Notes under the pieces: generated by a model
Seen by the model: only the letters and a program-made list of their open reading frames with translations
Told to the model about the DNA's origin: nothing
The model's database searches: none
Translations under genes and position numbers: made by a program
Origin: Thalassospira indica
GTDB taxonomy: Bacteria; Pseudomonadota; Alphaproteobacteria; Rhodospirillales; Thalassospiraceae
DNA: 64,000 nt
Reading direction: 5' to 3'
NCBI RefSeq assembly: GCF_003403095.1
Contig: NZ_CP031555.1
Span: 4,156,001-4,220,000, forward strand
Shown here: piece after piece, positions 46,557-56,051 of the stretch
Layout of the letters: each line of letters begins with the position of its first letter
Position numbering within the stretch: position 1 is the first letter of the stretch

Positions 46557-48149
46557 ATGAACGTGACTGTATCGAATTCCGTAAAGCGCCCGCGCCCTGT
46601 GGTGCTGTGCATTCTGGACGGCTGGGGTTATCGCGAAGAAAGCAAGGACAACGCTGTCGCCCTTGCCAACACGCCTGTCTGGGATGACCTTTACGCCAAC
46701 AATCCGACCGGGTTCCTCAAGGCCTGTGGTCTGGATGTTGGCCTGCCCGAAGGTCAGATGGGCAACTCGGAAGTCGGTCACATGAACCTGGGTGCTGGCC
46801 GTGTGGTCATGCAGGAACTGCCCAAAATTGACGAGGCCGTCAAAACCGGCACCATCGCCGATACCGACACCGTCAAAAAGATCATCGCCAAACTTTCCGA
46901 TTCCAAGGGCGTTTGCCATATCGCGGGTCTTCTGTCCGAAGGCGGGGTGCATTCCCATCAGGCCCACATGGCGGCCCTAGCCAAGATCATTGCGAGTGCC
47001 GGTGTGCCGGTAAAAATTCACGCCTATCTTGATGGCCGTGATACCGCACCGAAAAGTGCCGCCAAGTTCCTTGAGAAATTCCGCGCCCTGATCGGCGATG
47101 CTGATGTTGAAATCGCCACCGTCACCGGCCGTTATTACGCCATGGACCGCGACAATCGCTGGGAACGCGTAAGCCAGGCCTATTTCACCATGGTTCAGGG
47201 CAAGAATTACGCCGATGGCCGCAGTGCTGACAGTGCGGAGGCCGCGATTGCCAACGCCTATGAAGCCGGCACCACCGATGAATTCGTTCTGCCGACCGTG
47301 ATTGGCGATTATGACGGCATAAAGGATGGCGACGGCCTTCTGATGACCAATTTCCGGGCGGACCGCGCACGTGAAATCCTTTCCGCCCTTTGCGCTCCGG
47401 AATTTGACGGCTTTGATCGCGGCACGCCGGTCAAGTTCGCCGTTCAGGCCGGGATGGTCGAATATTCGTCCGAACATGCGAAATACATGGATGCGATCTA
47501 TCCGCCGCAGACCCTGCCAAACATCTTTGGTGAAGTGGTTTCCAAAGCCGGCATGAAGCAGCTTCGCATCGCCGAGACGGAAAAGTACCCGCACGTGTCG
47601 TTCTTCTTTAACGGCGGCGAAGAACAGGTATTCGAGGGCGAGGACCGCATTCTGGTCGCCTCCCCCAAAGTTGCGACCTATGACCTGCAGCCGGAAATGT
47701 CGGCACCGGAAGTGACCGAAAAACTGGTCGCTGCCATCAAGTCGGAAAAATACGACACAATCATCCTGAACTTTGCCAACCCGGACATGGTCGGCCATAG
47801 CGGCATCCTTGAAGCCGCGATGAAGGCCGCGGAGGCAGTTGATACCTGCCTTGGCAAGGTGATCGACGCGATCAAGTTGGTCGGCGGCGTCGCCTTTGTC
47901 ACCGCTGATCACGGCAACTGCGAAGTGATGGTTGATCCGGAAACCGGCGAACCGCACACGGCACATACACTTAATCTCGTTCCGACCATCCTTGTTAACG
48001 GTCCGGAAGGGGTAACATTGGAAGATGGTCGTTTGGCCGATGTCGCACCGACCTTGCTGCAATTGCTTGGCGTGCCGCAACCGGCAGAAATGACTGGTAA
48101 ACCCTTGCTTAAGGGCCTGAAACAGAATGACGCGCTTCTTGCGAGCTAA
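46557..48149 (+). CDS. gpmI: 2,3-bisphosphoglycerate-independent phosphoglycerate mutase
   Basis: A 530-aa manganese-dependent glycolytic enzyme that interconverts 3- and 2-phosphoglycerate. The metal-binding start is VVLCILDGWGYRE; the phosphorylated serine lies in GQMGNSEVGHMNLGAGR; later metal ligands are in NFANPDMVGHSG and FVTADHGNCEVM. Length is slightly above the usual 510-515. ATG at 46557 is chosen by alignment with the family; 41 further open codons upstream are ignored. It is the first gene of gpmI-envC-ctpA-yibQ-rppH; its end overlaps the envC start by 23 bp. Confidence 0.96.
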   Translation: MNVTVSNSVKRPRPVVLCILDGWGYREESKDNAVALANTPVWDDLYANNPTGFLKACGLDVGLPEGQMGNSEVGHMNLGAGRVVMQELPKIDEAVKTGTIADTDTVKKIIAKLSDSKGVCHIAGLLSEGGVHSHQAHMAALAKIIASAGVPVKIHAYLDGRDTAPKSAAKFLEKFRALIGDADVEIATVTGRYYAMDRDNRWERVSQAYFTMVQGKNYADGRSADSAEAAIANAYEAGTTDEFVLPTVIGDYDGIKDGDGLLMTNFRADRAREILSALCAPEFDGFDRGTPVKFAVQAGMVEYSSEHAKYMDAIYPPQTLPNIFGEVVSKAGMKQLRIAETEKYPHVSFFFNGGEEQVFEGEDRILVASPKVATYDLQPEMSAPEVTEKLVAAIKSEKYDTIILNFANPDMVGHSGILEAAMKAAEAVDTCLGKVIDAIKLVGGVAFVTADHGNCEVMVDPETGEPHTAHTLNLVPTILVNGPEGVTLEDGRLADVAPTLLQLLGVPQPAEMTGKPLLKGLKQNDALLAS

Positions 48150-49482
48150 GTTAGCTTATGAGATCGCCCTGCCTGCGCTGATCGCTTTTGCGGTTTTTGC
48201 TGCAGGCGGGGCTGCGCCTTCTTTTGCCCAATCGCTGCAAAAGGTTGATCAGCAACTTGATCAACTTGAAAACCAGCTTTCCGAACAACAAAAACAGGAA
48301 GAGTTCCTGTCGCGCAAATCACGGGAACTCTGGACCGAGGAACAAGCCCTTCAGTCCGAGGCGATATCTGTCGCCAGACGCACCCAGCGCCTTGAAACGA
48401 CGCTGACCGAACTGGAAGATCAGCTCGAAACCCTTGAAGCACGTGAAAAGGTCGCGGCCACCAGCCTTGAAGACAAGGCCGGGCAGTATGCCCGCATCCT
48501 GATGGCCCTGCAGCGCCTGTCGACCACCCCGCCCGAAGCGGTCATTGCCCTGCCGACATCACCGCAGGATACGTTACGTTCGGCGGTATTGCTTAAGGCC
48601 GCTCTGCCCGGGGTCGAACAACATGCCCGCGATCTGCGCAAGGAACTGGGCGAGATTGCTACGCTGCGCGAAGATATTCGCAATCGACGCAGCGAATTGG
48701 CCGCTGCCACCCAGGAATTGCAGCAAGAACGCGCGTCCCTTGCCGCCCTTCTGGATGAAAAGCGCCACCTGCGTGCCCAGACAGAGGCCGAAGCCGAGGA
48801 AGCCGCCAAGGCCGTAAGTGTGCTTGCCGATGAAGCCAAATCGCTGGGCGAGCTTTTGCGCAATCTGGAAAATCGTGCTGAAGGGCTGCCACGCCCGCGC
48901 GCCCGTCCGGAAGTTCGTGTTGCGACACGTACCGAACCGGATGCAGACACTCTTGGTACGACAACAATTGCCAAAAACACACCGCCACCGCCGCCCGAAA
49001 GCAAATCTGATGCGGGCAATTCCGGTGGTAACGATACAAGCGAAGAAGAATTCGCTGTTGGCAGCTCGATCACACTGGCACAAGGCAACCTCCGCATGCC
49101 CGCCAGTGGTAAAGTGGTTACACTTTTTGGTGAAAAATCACGCGGCCCGGATGGTTTGACCGTAAACAGATCCAAGGGAATTGAGATCAGCACACGCGCA
49201 AATGCGCAGGTTGTCTCACCTTTTGACGGCAAAGTTGTCTTTGCTGGCCCCTTCCGCGGGTATGGCCGACTCTTGATTATCGAACACGGCGAAGGATACC
49301 ATAGCCTTATCGCCGGTTTTGATCGGCTGGACAGTGTGGTAGGACAATATCTATTGGCGGGCGAACCTGTTGGTATTATGGGTGAAACTTCGCCAAAACT
49401 ATATCTGGAGATGCGCCAGAACGGGGAAGCAATCAATCCGCTTCCATGGCTGGCCTCGAAAAACGGCAAGGTAAGTGGATGA
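48127..49482 (+). CDS. Murein hydrolase activator EnvC-like protein
   Basis: A 451-aa exported protein. A signal peptide (ALPALIAFAVFAAGGAAPS, cleavage near FAQ) leads to a long coiled coil (residues about 35-260), a Pro/Ser-rich linker, and a LytM/M23 domain from about residue 320. The domain lacks the zinc-binding His-x(n)-Asp and His-x-His: the first site reads NRSKGIEI and the last LYLEMRQ. Degenerate LytM domains are the mark of EnvC-type activators of amidases rather than peptidases. It overlaps gpmI by 23 bp and ctpA by 4 bp, so translation is coupled. It acts in daughter-cell separation by family knowledge. Confidence 0.9.
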   Translation: MTRFLRAKLAYEIALPALIAFAVFAAGGAAPSFAQSLQKVDQQLDQLENQLSEQQKQEEFLSRKSRELWTEEQALQSEAISVARRTQRLETTLTELEDQLETLEAREKVAATSLEDKAGQYARILMALQRLSTTPPEAVIALPTSPQDTLRSAVLLKAALPGVEQHARDLRKELGEIATLREDIRNRRSELAAATQELQQERASLAALLDEKRHLRAQTEAEAEEAAKAVSVLADEAKSLGELLRNLENRAEGLPRPRARPEVRVATRTEPDADTLGTTTIAKNTPPPPPESKSDAGNSGGNDTSEEEFAVGSSITLAQGNLRMPASGKVVTLFGEKSRGPDGLTVNRSKGIEISTRANAQVVSPFDGKVVFAGPFRGYGRLLIIEHGEGYHSLIAGFDRLDSVVGQYLLAGEPVGIMGETSPKLYLEMRQNGEAINPLPWLASKNGKVSG

Positions 49483-50780
49483 AAACCTCACGATTGGCAG
49501 TACTCGCACTCGCGACCGGCATGACTATCGGCCTTGCGTCGCCAGTTTTGGCGCAATCTTCAACCTCCTCGGCTGAGACCTATCGGCTGCTCAACCTGTT
49601 TGGCGACGTGTTCGAACAGGTCAAAAGCAAATATGTCGAAGAAGTCGATGACAAAAAACTGATCGAAGCGGCCATCAACGGCATGCTGACATCGCTTGAT
49701 CCGCATTCCTCCTATCTTAATATGGATAATTTCGAAGAAATGCAGGTCGATACCCGCGGTGAATTCGGTGGTCTAGGCATCGAAGTCACGATGGAAGACG
49801 GTTTTGTCAAAGTCATCGCGCCGATCTATGACACGCCCGCCGAAAAGGCTGGCCTTCAGCCGGGCGACTTTATTACGCATATCGATGGCACCGCCATTCG
49901 CGGCATGACGCTGAATGACGCGGTTGAGATGATGCGCGGCAAGGTCAATACCGACATCGTCCTGACCATCATCCGCAAGGGTGAACAGGCACCATTTGAT
50001 GTCACCCTGACCCGTGCGGTGATCAAGATCCAGTCTGTCCGCGCCGAACCGAAAGACGATATCGGCTATATCCGTATCACCAAATTCAACGAACAGACCG
50101 CCAGCGGCCTGCAGCGCGCCATTGCCGACATGCGCGAAGAAATCGGCCCGGAAATCAAGGGTCTGGTGATTGACCTGCGCAACAACCCGGGCGGCTTGCT
50201 TGATCAGGCAATTTCGGTTTCCGATGCCTTCCTTGATAAGGGTGAAATCGTATCGACCCGTCCGCGTGATACCGAAAACACCGAGCGGTACAACGCACGC
50301 AGCGGTGACCTCAGCGAAGGTTTGCCGATTGTGGTTCTGATCAATGATGGTTCTGCCTCGGCATCCGAAATTGTTGCCGGCGCCCTTCAGGATCACCGCC
50401 GTGCGGTCATTATGGGTACGCGAAGCTTTGGCAAGGGGTCGGTCCAGACCATCCTGCCGATGCCCGGTAACGTAGCCCTTCGTCTGACCACGGCGCGATA
50501 TTACACGCCGTCAGGCAAATCCATTCAGGAAGTCGGCATTGTGCCAGACATCATCGTTCCGCAGGCACGTGTCGAAAGCATCGAGGCGGATACCCGTCGC
50601 TCCGAAGCATCGCTTAGTGGCGCCCTTCGCAACGAGGACGAAGGCATCACAGATGCGGAACAGGATGCAAATTCCCGCCGTGACGAGGCCGAACAGCTGG
50701 CGATTGATGATTATCAGCTGTCGCGTGCACTTGACATGATCCGGGGTATTTCGCTGTTTGGCCCGCGTCCGAATGGGTAA
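49479..50780 (+). CDS. ctpA: Carboxy-terminal processing protease CtpA (S41)
   Basis: A 433-aa periplasmic serine protease. Signal peptide MKTSRLAVLALATGMTIGLA, cleaved near LAQ-SST; a PDZ domain (GGLGIEVTMEDGFVKVIAP and GLQPGDFITHIDGTAI) about residues 95-180; the S41 catalytic core with Ser in NDGSASASEIVAGAL (about 293) and Lys in TRSFGKGSVQTI (about 318), 25 residues apart as usual. The C-terminus is acidic. ATG overlaps the envC stop. In Alphaproteobacteria this gene regularly follows envC and precedes yibQ/rppH. Confidence 0.95.
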   Translation: MKTSRLAVLALATGMTIGLASPVLAQSSTSSAETYRLLNLFGDVFEQVKSKYVEEVDDKKLIEAAINGMLTSLDPHSSYLNMDNFEEMQVDTRGEFGGLGIEVTMEDGFVKVIAPIYDTPAEKAGLQPGDFITHIDGTAIRGMTLNDAVEMMRGKVNTDIVLTIIRKGEQAPFDVTLTRAVIKIQSVRAEPKDDIGYIRITKFNEQTASGLQRAIADMREEIGPEIKGLVIDLRNNPGGLLDQAISVSDAFLDKGEIVSTRPRDTENTERYNARSGDLSEGLPIVVLINDGSASASEIVAGALQDHRRAVIMGTRSFGKGSVQTILPMPGNVALRLTTARYYTPSGKSIQEVGIVPDIIVPQARVESIEADTRRSEASLSGALRNEDEGITDAEQDANSRRDEAEQLAIDDYQLSRALDMIRGISLFGPRPNG

Positions 50781-50808
50781 GGTTGGACCCGGCATCGTGA
50801 GAGACTAG

Positions 50809-52392
50809 TTGCGCGTGTTCAGGAAAATCCTAAATTCCTTGCCGTTCCGAAAGAAAAAGAACGGTGACATCGACGAGGACATGGCCAGTGATTTGGCCGA
50901 CGACCTTGGCGACGGGATGACTGACGCCGACGACGAAGACAACGTCAATCTCGATGACCTGCCCTTTAATGAACTGCCGATCGAAGTGCAGTTCAAACGA
51001 ATGCCAAAGCGGCCGAAATCCCGGCGTAGCTGGCTTTCGAAACTGCTGATCATTACCCTGTTCCTGTCGCCGTTTTGCGCAACAGCAGTCGCGATGATCC
51101 CGGTGCTTGATCCGGAAACCGGCTGGCGGCTGTTTCATGCTGGCGGGCCGGAAGCCATGATCACGGTTCCGGGCACCGAACGCGAACTGCAAGAAGAAAT
51201 CGCGCGCGGCGTTAAGGACATTCAGGATCGCGATCGCGCCGCGATGGAGGCTGCCAACGGCGCAAATGGCCAAGGCCAGTCGGCCGAAGACATTGCTGGC
51301 AACCTTGATGGCGTTTCCGACCTGATCGGAACACCGGGGGCAACCGATGGCACCGGTGATGGCGCCCCGACACCAGAAGAACTCGCCGCCCTGATCGAGG
51401 AAGAAGGATCGTTTGACGAACCAATCGACCCCGATCCCTTGCGCCCGGCGCCGCTGCCCGGTCTTGACGAAGAAGGCAGCTTTGGCCGTATCCCGCGCAT
51501 TGGCGATGATGGCACCACACCGTTTGAAGCCTACAAACGCCCGTTCGAACTGCCCGAAGGTACCCCCGTTGTAGCGGTGATGCTGACCGGTGTTGGCCTG
51601 AATGAAGAGCGCACCGACGCGGCCATCAATGATCTGCCCCTGAACATTTCACTGGCGATTTCGCCCTATGCCCGCGATTTGCAAACGGTTGCCCGCGAAG
51701 CACGCGCCATGGGCCACGAGGTCTTCCTTGAACTTCCGATGGAACCGGCGGACTTCCCGCTGTCAGACCCCGGACCGCGCGCACTTTTGACATCCCTGTC
51801 AGAGGGTGAAAACCTTGTCCGTCTGGAATGGTTGCTGGCACGCTTCCCCGGCTATGCTGGCCTTGTCAGCCGTCAGGGATCGAAGTTCGGCAGCCTCGAC
51901 AGCGCCATTCGTCCGGTGATCGAATTCATTTCGCGTACTGGCCTGATGTATGTCGAAGGCACCGGAAGCGGTGTCGCCAGCTATGGCGCGCAACTGGCGG
52001 CAAACGACGGAACACCGAATGCGATCAGCAATGTCATCATCGATGACACGCCAAGCCGCCGCCACATCGATAGGCGGCTGGCCGAACTGGTCGAGATCGC
52101 CAAACGCAATGGCGTTGCCGTCGGGATTGCGCAATCCTATCCGGTGACGATCCAGCGACTGCGCAACTGGGCCTTCCGCCTGAAACGTCAGGGCGTTGTT
52201 CTGGTCCCGGTTAGTGCCGTATCAGGCCAGCAGGTCACGCCGCAATCTGCCGACGAGGCAGAGGCCGCCCGCCTTGAAGCCGAAGAACGCGAACGTGAGG
52301 TCATGGCCGAACAGGCAGAGCAGGAAGAAGCACTTTCGGAACCTGCCGGTCCGGCGGAGCCCGACGAACCCGCCAACACAATCGAGAACTAA
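50809..52392 (+). CDS. Divergent polysaccharide deacetylase family protein (YibQ-like)
   Basis: A 527-aa protein with a charged, acidic cytoplasmic N-terminus, one membrane helix at about residues 76-96 (LLIITLFLSPFCATAVAMIP), a long Gly/Asp/Glu-rich linker, and a C-terminal divergent polysaccharide deacetylase domain (VVAVMLTGVGLNEERTDAAI, then HEVFLELPMEPADFPLSDPG). The usual 'GxGGR/HxxxH' metal residues of true deacetylases are not evident. Starts by TTG at 50809 or GTG at 50815; both follow GTGAGAG. The final 45 residues are Glu/Ala-rich. The family is commonly next to envC-ctpA and is presumed to act in the cell envelope. Confidence 0.85.
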   Translation: MRVFRKILNSLPFRKKKNGDIDEDMASDLADDLGDGMTDADDEDNVNLDDLPFNELPIEVQFKRMPKRPKSRRSWLSKLLIITLFLSPFCATAVAMIPVLDPETGWRLFHAGGPEAMITVPGTERELQEEIARGVKDIQDRDRAAMEAANGANGQGQSAEDIAGNLDGVSDLIGTPGATDGTGDGAPTPEELAALIEEEGSFDEPIDPDPLRPAPLPGLDEEGSFGRIPRIGDDGTTPFEAYKRPFELPEGTPVVAVMLTGVGLNEERTDAAINDLPLNISLAISPYARDLQTVAREARAMGHEVFLELPMEPADFPLSDPGPRALLTSLSEGENLVRLEWLLARFPGYAGLVSRQGSKFGSLDSAIRPVIEFISRTGLMYVEGTGSGVASYGAQLAANDGTPNAISNVIIDDTPSRRHIDRRLAELVEIAKRNGVAVGIAQSYPVTIQRLRNWAFRLKRQGVVLVPVSAVSGQQVTPQSADEAEAARLEAEEREREVMAEQAEQEEALSEPAGPAEPDEPANTIEN

Positions 52393-52434
52393 TGACAGAT
52401 GCTGGTACCCCAGCCCTGTCAGTCAGGAGCAGTC

Positions 52435-52962
52435 ATGGCAAAGAAGTCCGATACCCCGAACGCAGACAAAGTCACGGCAGATGATCTTCCTTATCGGCCA
52501 TGCGTCGGTATTGCCCTGTTTAACGCAGACGGATTGGTCTGGATGGGGAACCGTTTCGGGTTTGAAGGCGCCTGGCAACTGCCGCAAGGCGGCATTGATG
52601 ACGGCGAAACGCCGATTGAGGCCGCCATGCGTGAACTCAAGGAAGAAATCGGCACCGACAAGGCCGAAATCATTTCCGAAACACCGAACTGGCTGACCTA
52701 TGATCTGCCCGAACACCTGATCGGCAAGGCATTCAAGGGCAAGTATCGCGGCCAGAAACAGAAATGGTTCGCCATGCGCTTTACCGGCAAGGACAAACAC
52801 ATCAATATTGATGTCCCGGATCCGGAATTTGACAGCTGGCGCTGGAACGACCTGGCGACCCTGCCGGATCTTATCGTGCCGTTCAAAAGGCCGGTTTATT
52901 TACAAATTGCCGCCGAGTTTCATGACATACCGCAAAGAATTCGCGAAAAGGGTCAGGCATAA
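52435..52962 (+). CDS. rppH: RNA pyrophosphohydrolase RppH
   Basis: A 175-aa NUDIX hydrolase that removes pyrophosphate from the 5' end of RNAs to start decay. The Nudix box is GGIDDGETPIEAAMRELKEEIG, and LPYRPCVGIALFNADGLVW and KGKYRGQKQKWFAMRF are RppH-typical. CAGGAGCAGTC before the ATG is a strong ribosome site. It ends the gpmI-envC-ctpA-yibQ series. Confidence 0.95.
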   Translation: MAKKSDTPNADKVTADDLPYRPCVGIALFNADGLVWMGNRFGFEGAWQLPQGGIDDGETPIEAAMRELKEEIGTDKAEIISETPNWLTYDLPEHLIGKAFKGKYRGQKQKWFAMRFTGKDKHINIDVPDPEFDSWRWNDLATLPDLIVPFKRPVYLQIAAEFHDIPQRIREKGQA

Positions 52963-53040
52963 GACGATGTTTGCGGTTTGATCGCAGTACAGTTTTCGAT
53001 AAATTTGAATAACAAACATTCGGCTTAGAGGAGTTCCAAC

Positions 53041-53229
53041 ATGGGTATGGATCGGTTGATCTTTGGTGTTCTGACCATCGTGGTCGGTCTTTTCGGCCTG
53101 TTTTACGCGTCAGGTTCGCAGGACGGTTATTCCTACTTCGTCGGACTTGCGATGTTCATTGGTGCCGTGCTGTTCATGTTCCATCTGATCAAGGGCCATT
53201 ATGACCAGCTTGAAGCGTCCGATCACTGA
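53041..53229 (+). CDS. Small two-helix membrane protein (62 aa)
   Basis: A 62-aa protein with two membrane helices (LIFGVLTIVVGLFGLFYAS and YFVGLAMFIGAVLFMFHLI) joined by a polar loop and ending in a short charged tail. GAGGAGTTCCAAC gives it a strong ribosome site, and it is followed by a good terminator, both favouring a real gene. Codon use is like the neighbours. No function is known to me. Confidence 0.8.
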   Translation: MGMDRLIFGVLTIVVGLFGLFYASGSQDGYSYFVGLAMFIGAVLFMFHLIKGHYDQLEASDH

Positions 53230-53259
53230 TCGCTGCGTTTGATGTGTCATCGGATTTCT

Positions 53260-53293
53260 GCGCCCCAACCTCTGGTCTGGGGCGCTTGTTTTT
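53260..53293 (+). terminator. Intrinsic terminator after the small membrane-protein gene
   Basis: Perfect 8-bp stem GCGCCCCA / TGGGGCGC with a 10-nt loop followed by TTGTTTTT. Confidence 0.9.
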
Positions 53294-53350
53294 GTCTGCA
53301 CCTCTCCTCGATGCTTCAAATGACATCCGAAACGCGATAAGACTTTCCCC

Positions 53351-54157
53351 ATGAGCAATACACACTGGGATCCTGCCCGTTACGGTCTGTTTGGCAATGA
53401 ACGCCTGCGACCGGCCATCGATCTGATTTCGCGTTTGCCCAAACCGGCAAGCGGGTTTTCACCCCGTCATATTGTCGACCTAGGCTGTGGCCCGGGTTCG
53501 GTAACGGCACTGCTTGCCGACGCATATGGATCCAGCGATCCTGACGGACCGCGCATCACCGGTGTTGATTCGTCTGACGAAATGCTTGAAACCGCGCGCA
53601 AGCGGGGTGAAAATATCACCTGGCAAAGGGCCGACATCGCCGACTGGCAACCGGACGCGCCAGTTGATCTGCTGTTTTCCAATGCGGCCCTGCACTGGGT
53701 GCCCGATCACTCAAAGCTGTTTCCGCACCTTCTTGAACATCTTCGCCCCGGCGGCATCATTGCCATTCAGGTGCCCAACAATTTCCTGGCGCCCAGCTAC
53801 CAGTTGATCGGCGAAGCCGGCATGGACTGGCGCAAGGAAGTGGCAACCGCCATGCATGCGGCCCGCATCATGCGCCCGGGTGATTATTTCGATGTGCTGA
53901 CACCTGCATGTGATGAAGTCGACCTTTGGCAAACCCAATATTGTCACGTGCTGACCGGGCCAGATGCGGTCTATAACTGGACCAGTTCAACCATCCTGCG
54001 TCCGGTCATGGATGCCCTGCCCGATGACGAAGCGCGCGCAAAATTCACTGCGAAATACAAGGAGCGGCTTAATCAGGTCTATCCGCCACGCGATGACGGA
54101 CGTACCCTGTTTCCGTTCAATCGCCTGTTCATGATCGCCCGCAAGAAGTCCGCCTGA
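53351..54157 (+). CDS. tam: Trans-aconitate 2-methyltransferase-like protein
   Basis: A 268-aa SAM methyltransferase. The opening HWDPARYGLFGNERLRPAID is the Tam signature; SAM motif I is HIVDLGCGPGSVTALLA and motif IV region DLLFSNAALHWVPDH follows. Tam methylates trans-aconitate, an inhibitor formed from cis-aconitate. Length matches (about 255-270). The alpha/beta hydrolase gene begins 36 bp downstream, perhaps co-transcribed. Confidence 0.9.
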   Translation: MSNTHWDPARYGLFGNERLRPAIDLISRLPKPASGFSPRHIVDLGCGPGSVTALLADAYGSSDPDGPRITGVDSSDEMLETARKRGENITWQRADIADWQPDAPVDLLFSNAALHWVPDHSKLFPHLLEHLRPGGIIAIQVPNNFLAPSYQLIGEAGMDWRKEVATAMHAARIMRPGDYFDVLTPACDEVDLWQTQYCHVLTGPDAVYNWTSSTILRPVMDALPDDEARAKFTAKYKERLNQVYPPRDDGRTLFPFNRLFMIARKKSA

Positions 54158-54193
54158 CGATCCGAACAAGACATCCCTGACAAGGAGTATCCC

Positions 54194-55039
54194 ATGGCCG
54201 ATTTTCGCGAACATTTCGTCAAATGCTGTGGCTATGAAGTCCATGTCAGGGCATGGGGCGATCCGGCCAATCGGCCGCTTCTGATGATGCACGGGCTGGC
54301 ACGTCTGGCCGATGATTTTGACCATGTCGCGCCGCATTTCACCGACAAATACTATGTTCTTTGCCCATCAATGATCGGGCGGGGATTTTCCGGCTGGGCC
54401 AGCGATCCAGACGCGGAATATACTGTGCCCTTCTATGTTGCGCAGATGTTTGAACTGCTTGATCATTTCAACATCGATACCTGCGACTGGATTGGTACAT
54501 CCATGGGCGGTCTGATTGGTCTTTATGCCACAACCGAAGTTGCCGGACGCATCGAACGGCTGGTGCTTAATGACATTGGCCCCGAACTTGATCCTGTTGC
54601 GGTTGCGCGTATCAAATCCTATGTCGGGGCGTCCCCGGAATTTGAAACCATCGACGAGGTCGAACAGCTTGTTCGGCTGGTTTATGCATCCTTCGGGGTG
54701 GCCGATGATGCGACATGGGCCTTTTTGGCATCACGTTCCGTACGTCGCCTGCCCAATGGCAATTTCATGATGCATTACGACCCGCAAGTGATGCGGGTTT
54801 TCGCCGAACATATTGATAAATTTGATGCTTGGGCCGAATTTGAAGCCCTGCCCTGCCCGGTTATGCTGATCAGCGGCGAACAGTCCGATCTGATTCCGAA
54901 ATCCATCGTCGATAAAATGAAACAGAAAAAACCACAAATGCCGGTTTTTGCAGTGGCGAACTGCGGGCACGCACCCCACTTAAATAATAAAGCGCAAATC
55001 GACGCAATTCGGGACTTTCTGAGCACGAGCACATCCTGA
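54194..55039 (+). CDS. Alpha/beta hydrolase
   Basis: A 281-aa alpha/beta hydrolase without a signal peptide. The nucleophile elbow is DWIGTSMGGLIGLYA (Ser), the oxyanion region LLMMHGLARLADDF, and the catalytic His is in VANCGHAPHLNN; the acid is probably Asp in GEQSDLIPK. The family is broad (esterases, lactonases, C-C hydrolases), so no substrate is named. A strong AAGGAGTATCCC precedes the ATG. It follows tam by 36 bp. Confidence 0.9.
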   Translation: MADFREHFVKCCGYEVHVRAWGDPANRPLLMMHGLARLADDFDHVAPHFTDKYYVLCPSMIGRGFSGWASDPDAEYTVPFYVAQMFELLDHFNIDTCDWIGTSMGGLIGLYATTEVAGRIERLVLNDIGPELDPVAVARIKSYVGASPEFETIDEVEQLVRLVYASFGVADDATWAFLASRSVRRLPNGNFMMHYDPQVMRVFAEHIDKFDAWAEFEALPCPVMLISGEQSDLIPKSIVDKMKQKKPQMPVFAVANCGHAPHLNNKAQIDAIRDFLSTSTS

Positions 55040-55256
55040 CCGGCAATCCCCGGTAAAACCCAGGATCAAGTCACGCCGGAAAACCCCGTCCGTCAAGAAC
55101 CCGATGAAGTTTGCTACGCGCCAAGAACGCAGCAAGGGTTCAACGGTTGTTGGTTGGGACCGACAAAATCAAACCATTCAAGCGTCCGGCAAAGGACGCA
55201 GTCTGGCTGTTGCCTCGATTGCTGTGGTTGTTTGATCACCTGTGGGCACAGGCGAC

Positions 55257-55934
55257 ATGAAAAAGCTGCATTGGCCAAATTGGGCAAAAAGACACCGGAT
55301 ATGGATATTTCTGACGGCTTTGCTGCATGCGGGTCTGGTTCAGACCCCCTCGGCTTTTGCCCAGTCGCTGCAAACTGAACCAACATCGCAAACCGGCGTT
55401 ACGTTGATCCCGGGCGGCAGCGCATTTGGCCCCGGCGGTATTTCATCCTCAAACCCAACCGGCTTTGATCGCACCTTTACCCCGTCGGCGCGCTATGGCC
55501 TGACACTTGGTCCCGATGCAACAGATCCTCACAATCCGGCACAGTACTGGCTTGAATTCGGTGGTACGCCGCGTTCTGATCACGGCATGAATGCCCAAAT
55601 CGGGTTTGGCTATTCACCGACCCCTGATGTTGGTTTTACCGTCGGACCGTTCGTTGATCTTGATGCCGCGACACCGGGCAATTTTGGTGTTTACCAGACC
55701 GATGCATTCGGTATGCAACATCGTGCGCGTCCAAGGTTCGGTTTTACCGGTACAGGCTTGACCAACGATGCCGGACTTGCCGGCTCACTGTCTTACATGC
55801 CGCTCGAAGATATCTGGATCGGTCTGCATGGCTCGGTTTCACGTGATTTGACCACAACGAGCCCCAATGACGGTCTACTTGATGGCATTGATGCCATGTT
55901 GGGGCTGACGGCCAGATACCGGATCCAGTTCTGA
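55257..55934 (+). CDS. Exported protein of unknown function, C-terminal Phe
   Basis: A 225-aa protein with a signal sequence (RIWIFLTALLHAGLVQ, cleavage near AFAQ) and a mature region of alternating polar/aromatic stretches, for example ARYGLTLGPDATD, YWLEFGGT, AQIGFGYSPTPDVGFTVGPF and ARYRIQF. Repeated short beta-like segments and the terminal Phe suggest a small outer-membrane or surface beta protein. I do not recognise a family. A GTG five codons upstream (55242) is an alternative start. It stands alone between the hydrolase gene and the isoprenoid synthase gene. Confidence 0.7.
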   Translation: MKKLHWPNWAKRHRIWIFLTALLHAGLVQTPSAFAQSLQTEPTSQTGVTLIPGGSAFGPGGISSSNPTGFDRTFTPSARYGLTLGPDATDPHNPAQYWLEFGGTPRSDHGMNAQIGFGYSPTPDVGFTVGPFVDLDAATPGNFGVYQTDAFGMQHRARPRFGFTGTGLTNDAGLAGSLSYMPLEDIWIGLHGSVSRDLTTTSPNDGLLDGIDAMLGLTARYRIQF

Positions 55935-56051
55935 TCATGCGGTTGCGCACCGTATGCCAACGCCCCTGACAATTCCCAATTCGGATGTTGCGCAGCGCTG
56001 GCAGTGCTGTATGACTGTTTGAAAGCAAACCAACGGGACATCCAGACACGC

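Noticed and set aside
46977-48080. Minus-strand open frame of 367 codons opposite gpmI
   Set aside because: It is a codon-bias shadow of the mutase gene, with no features of its own.
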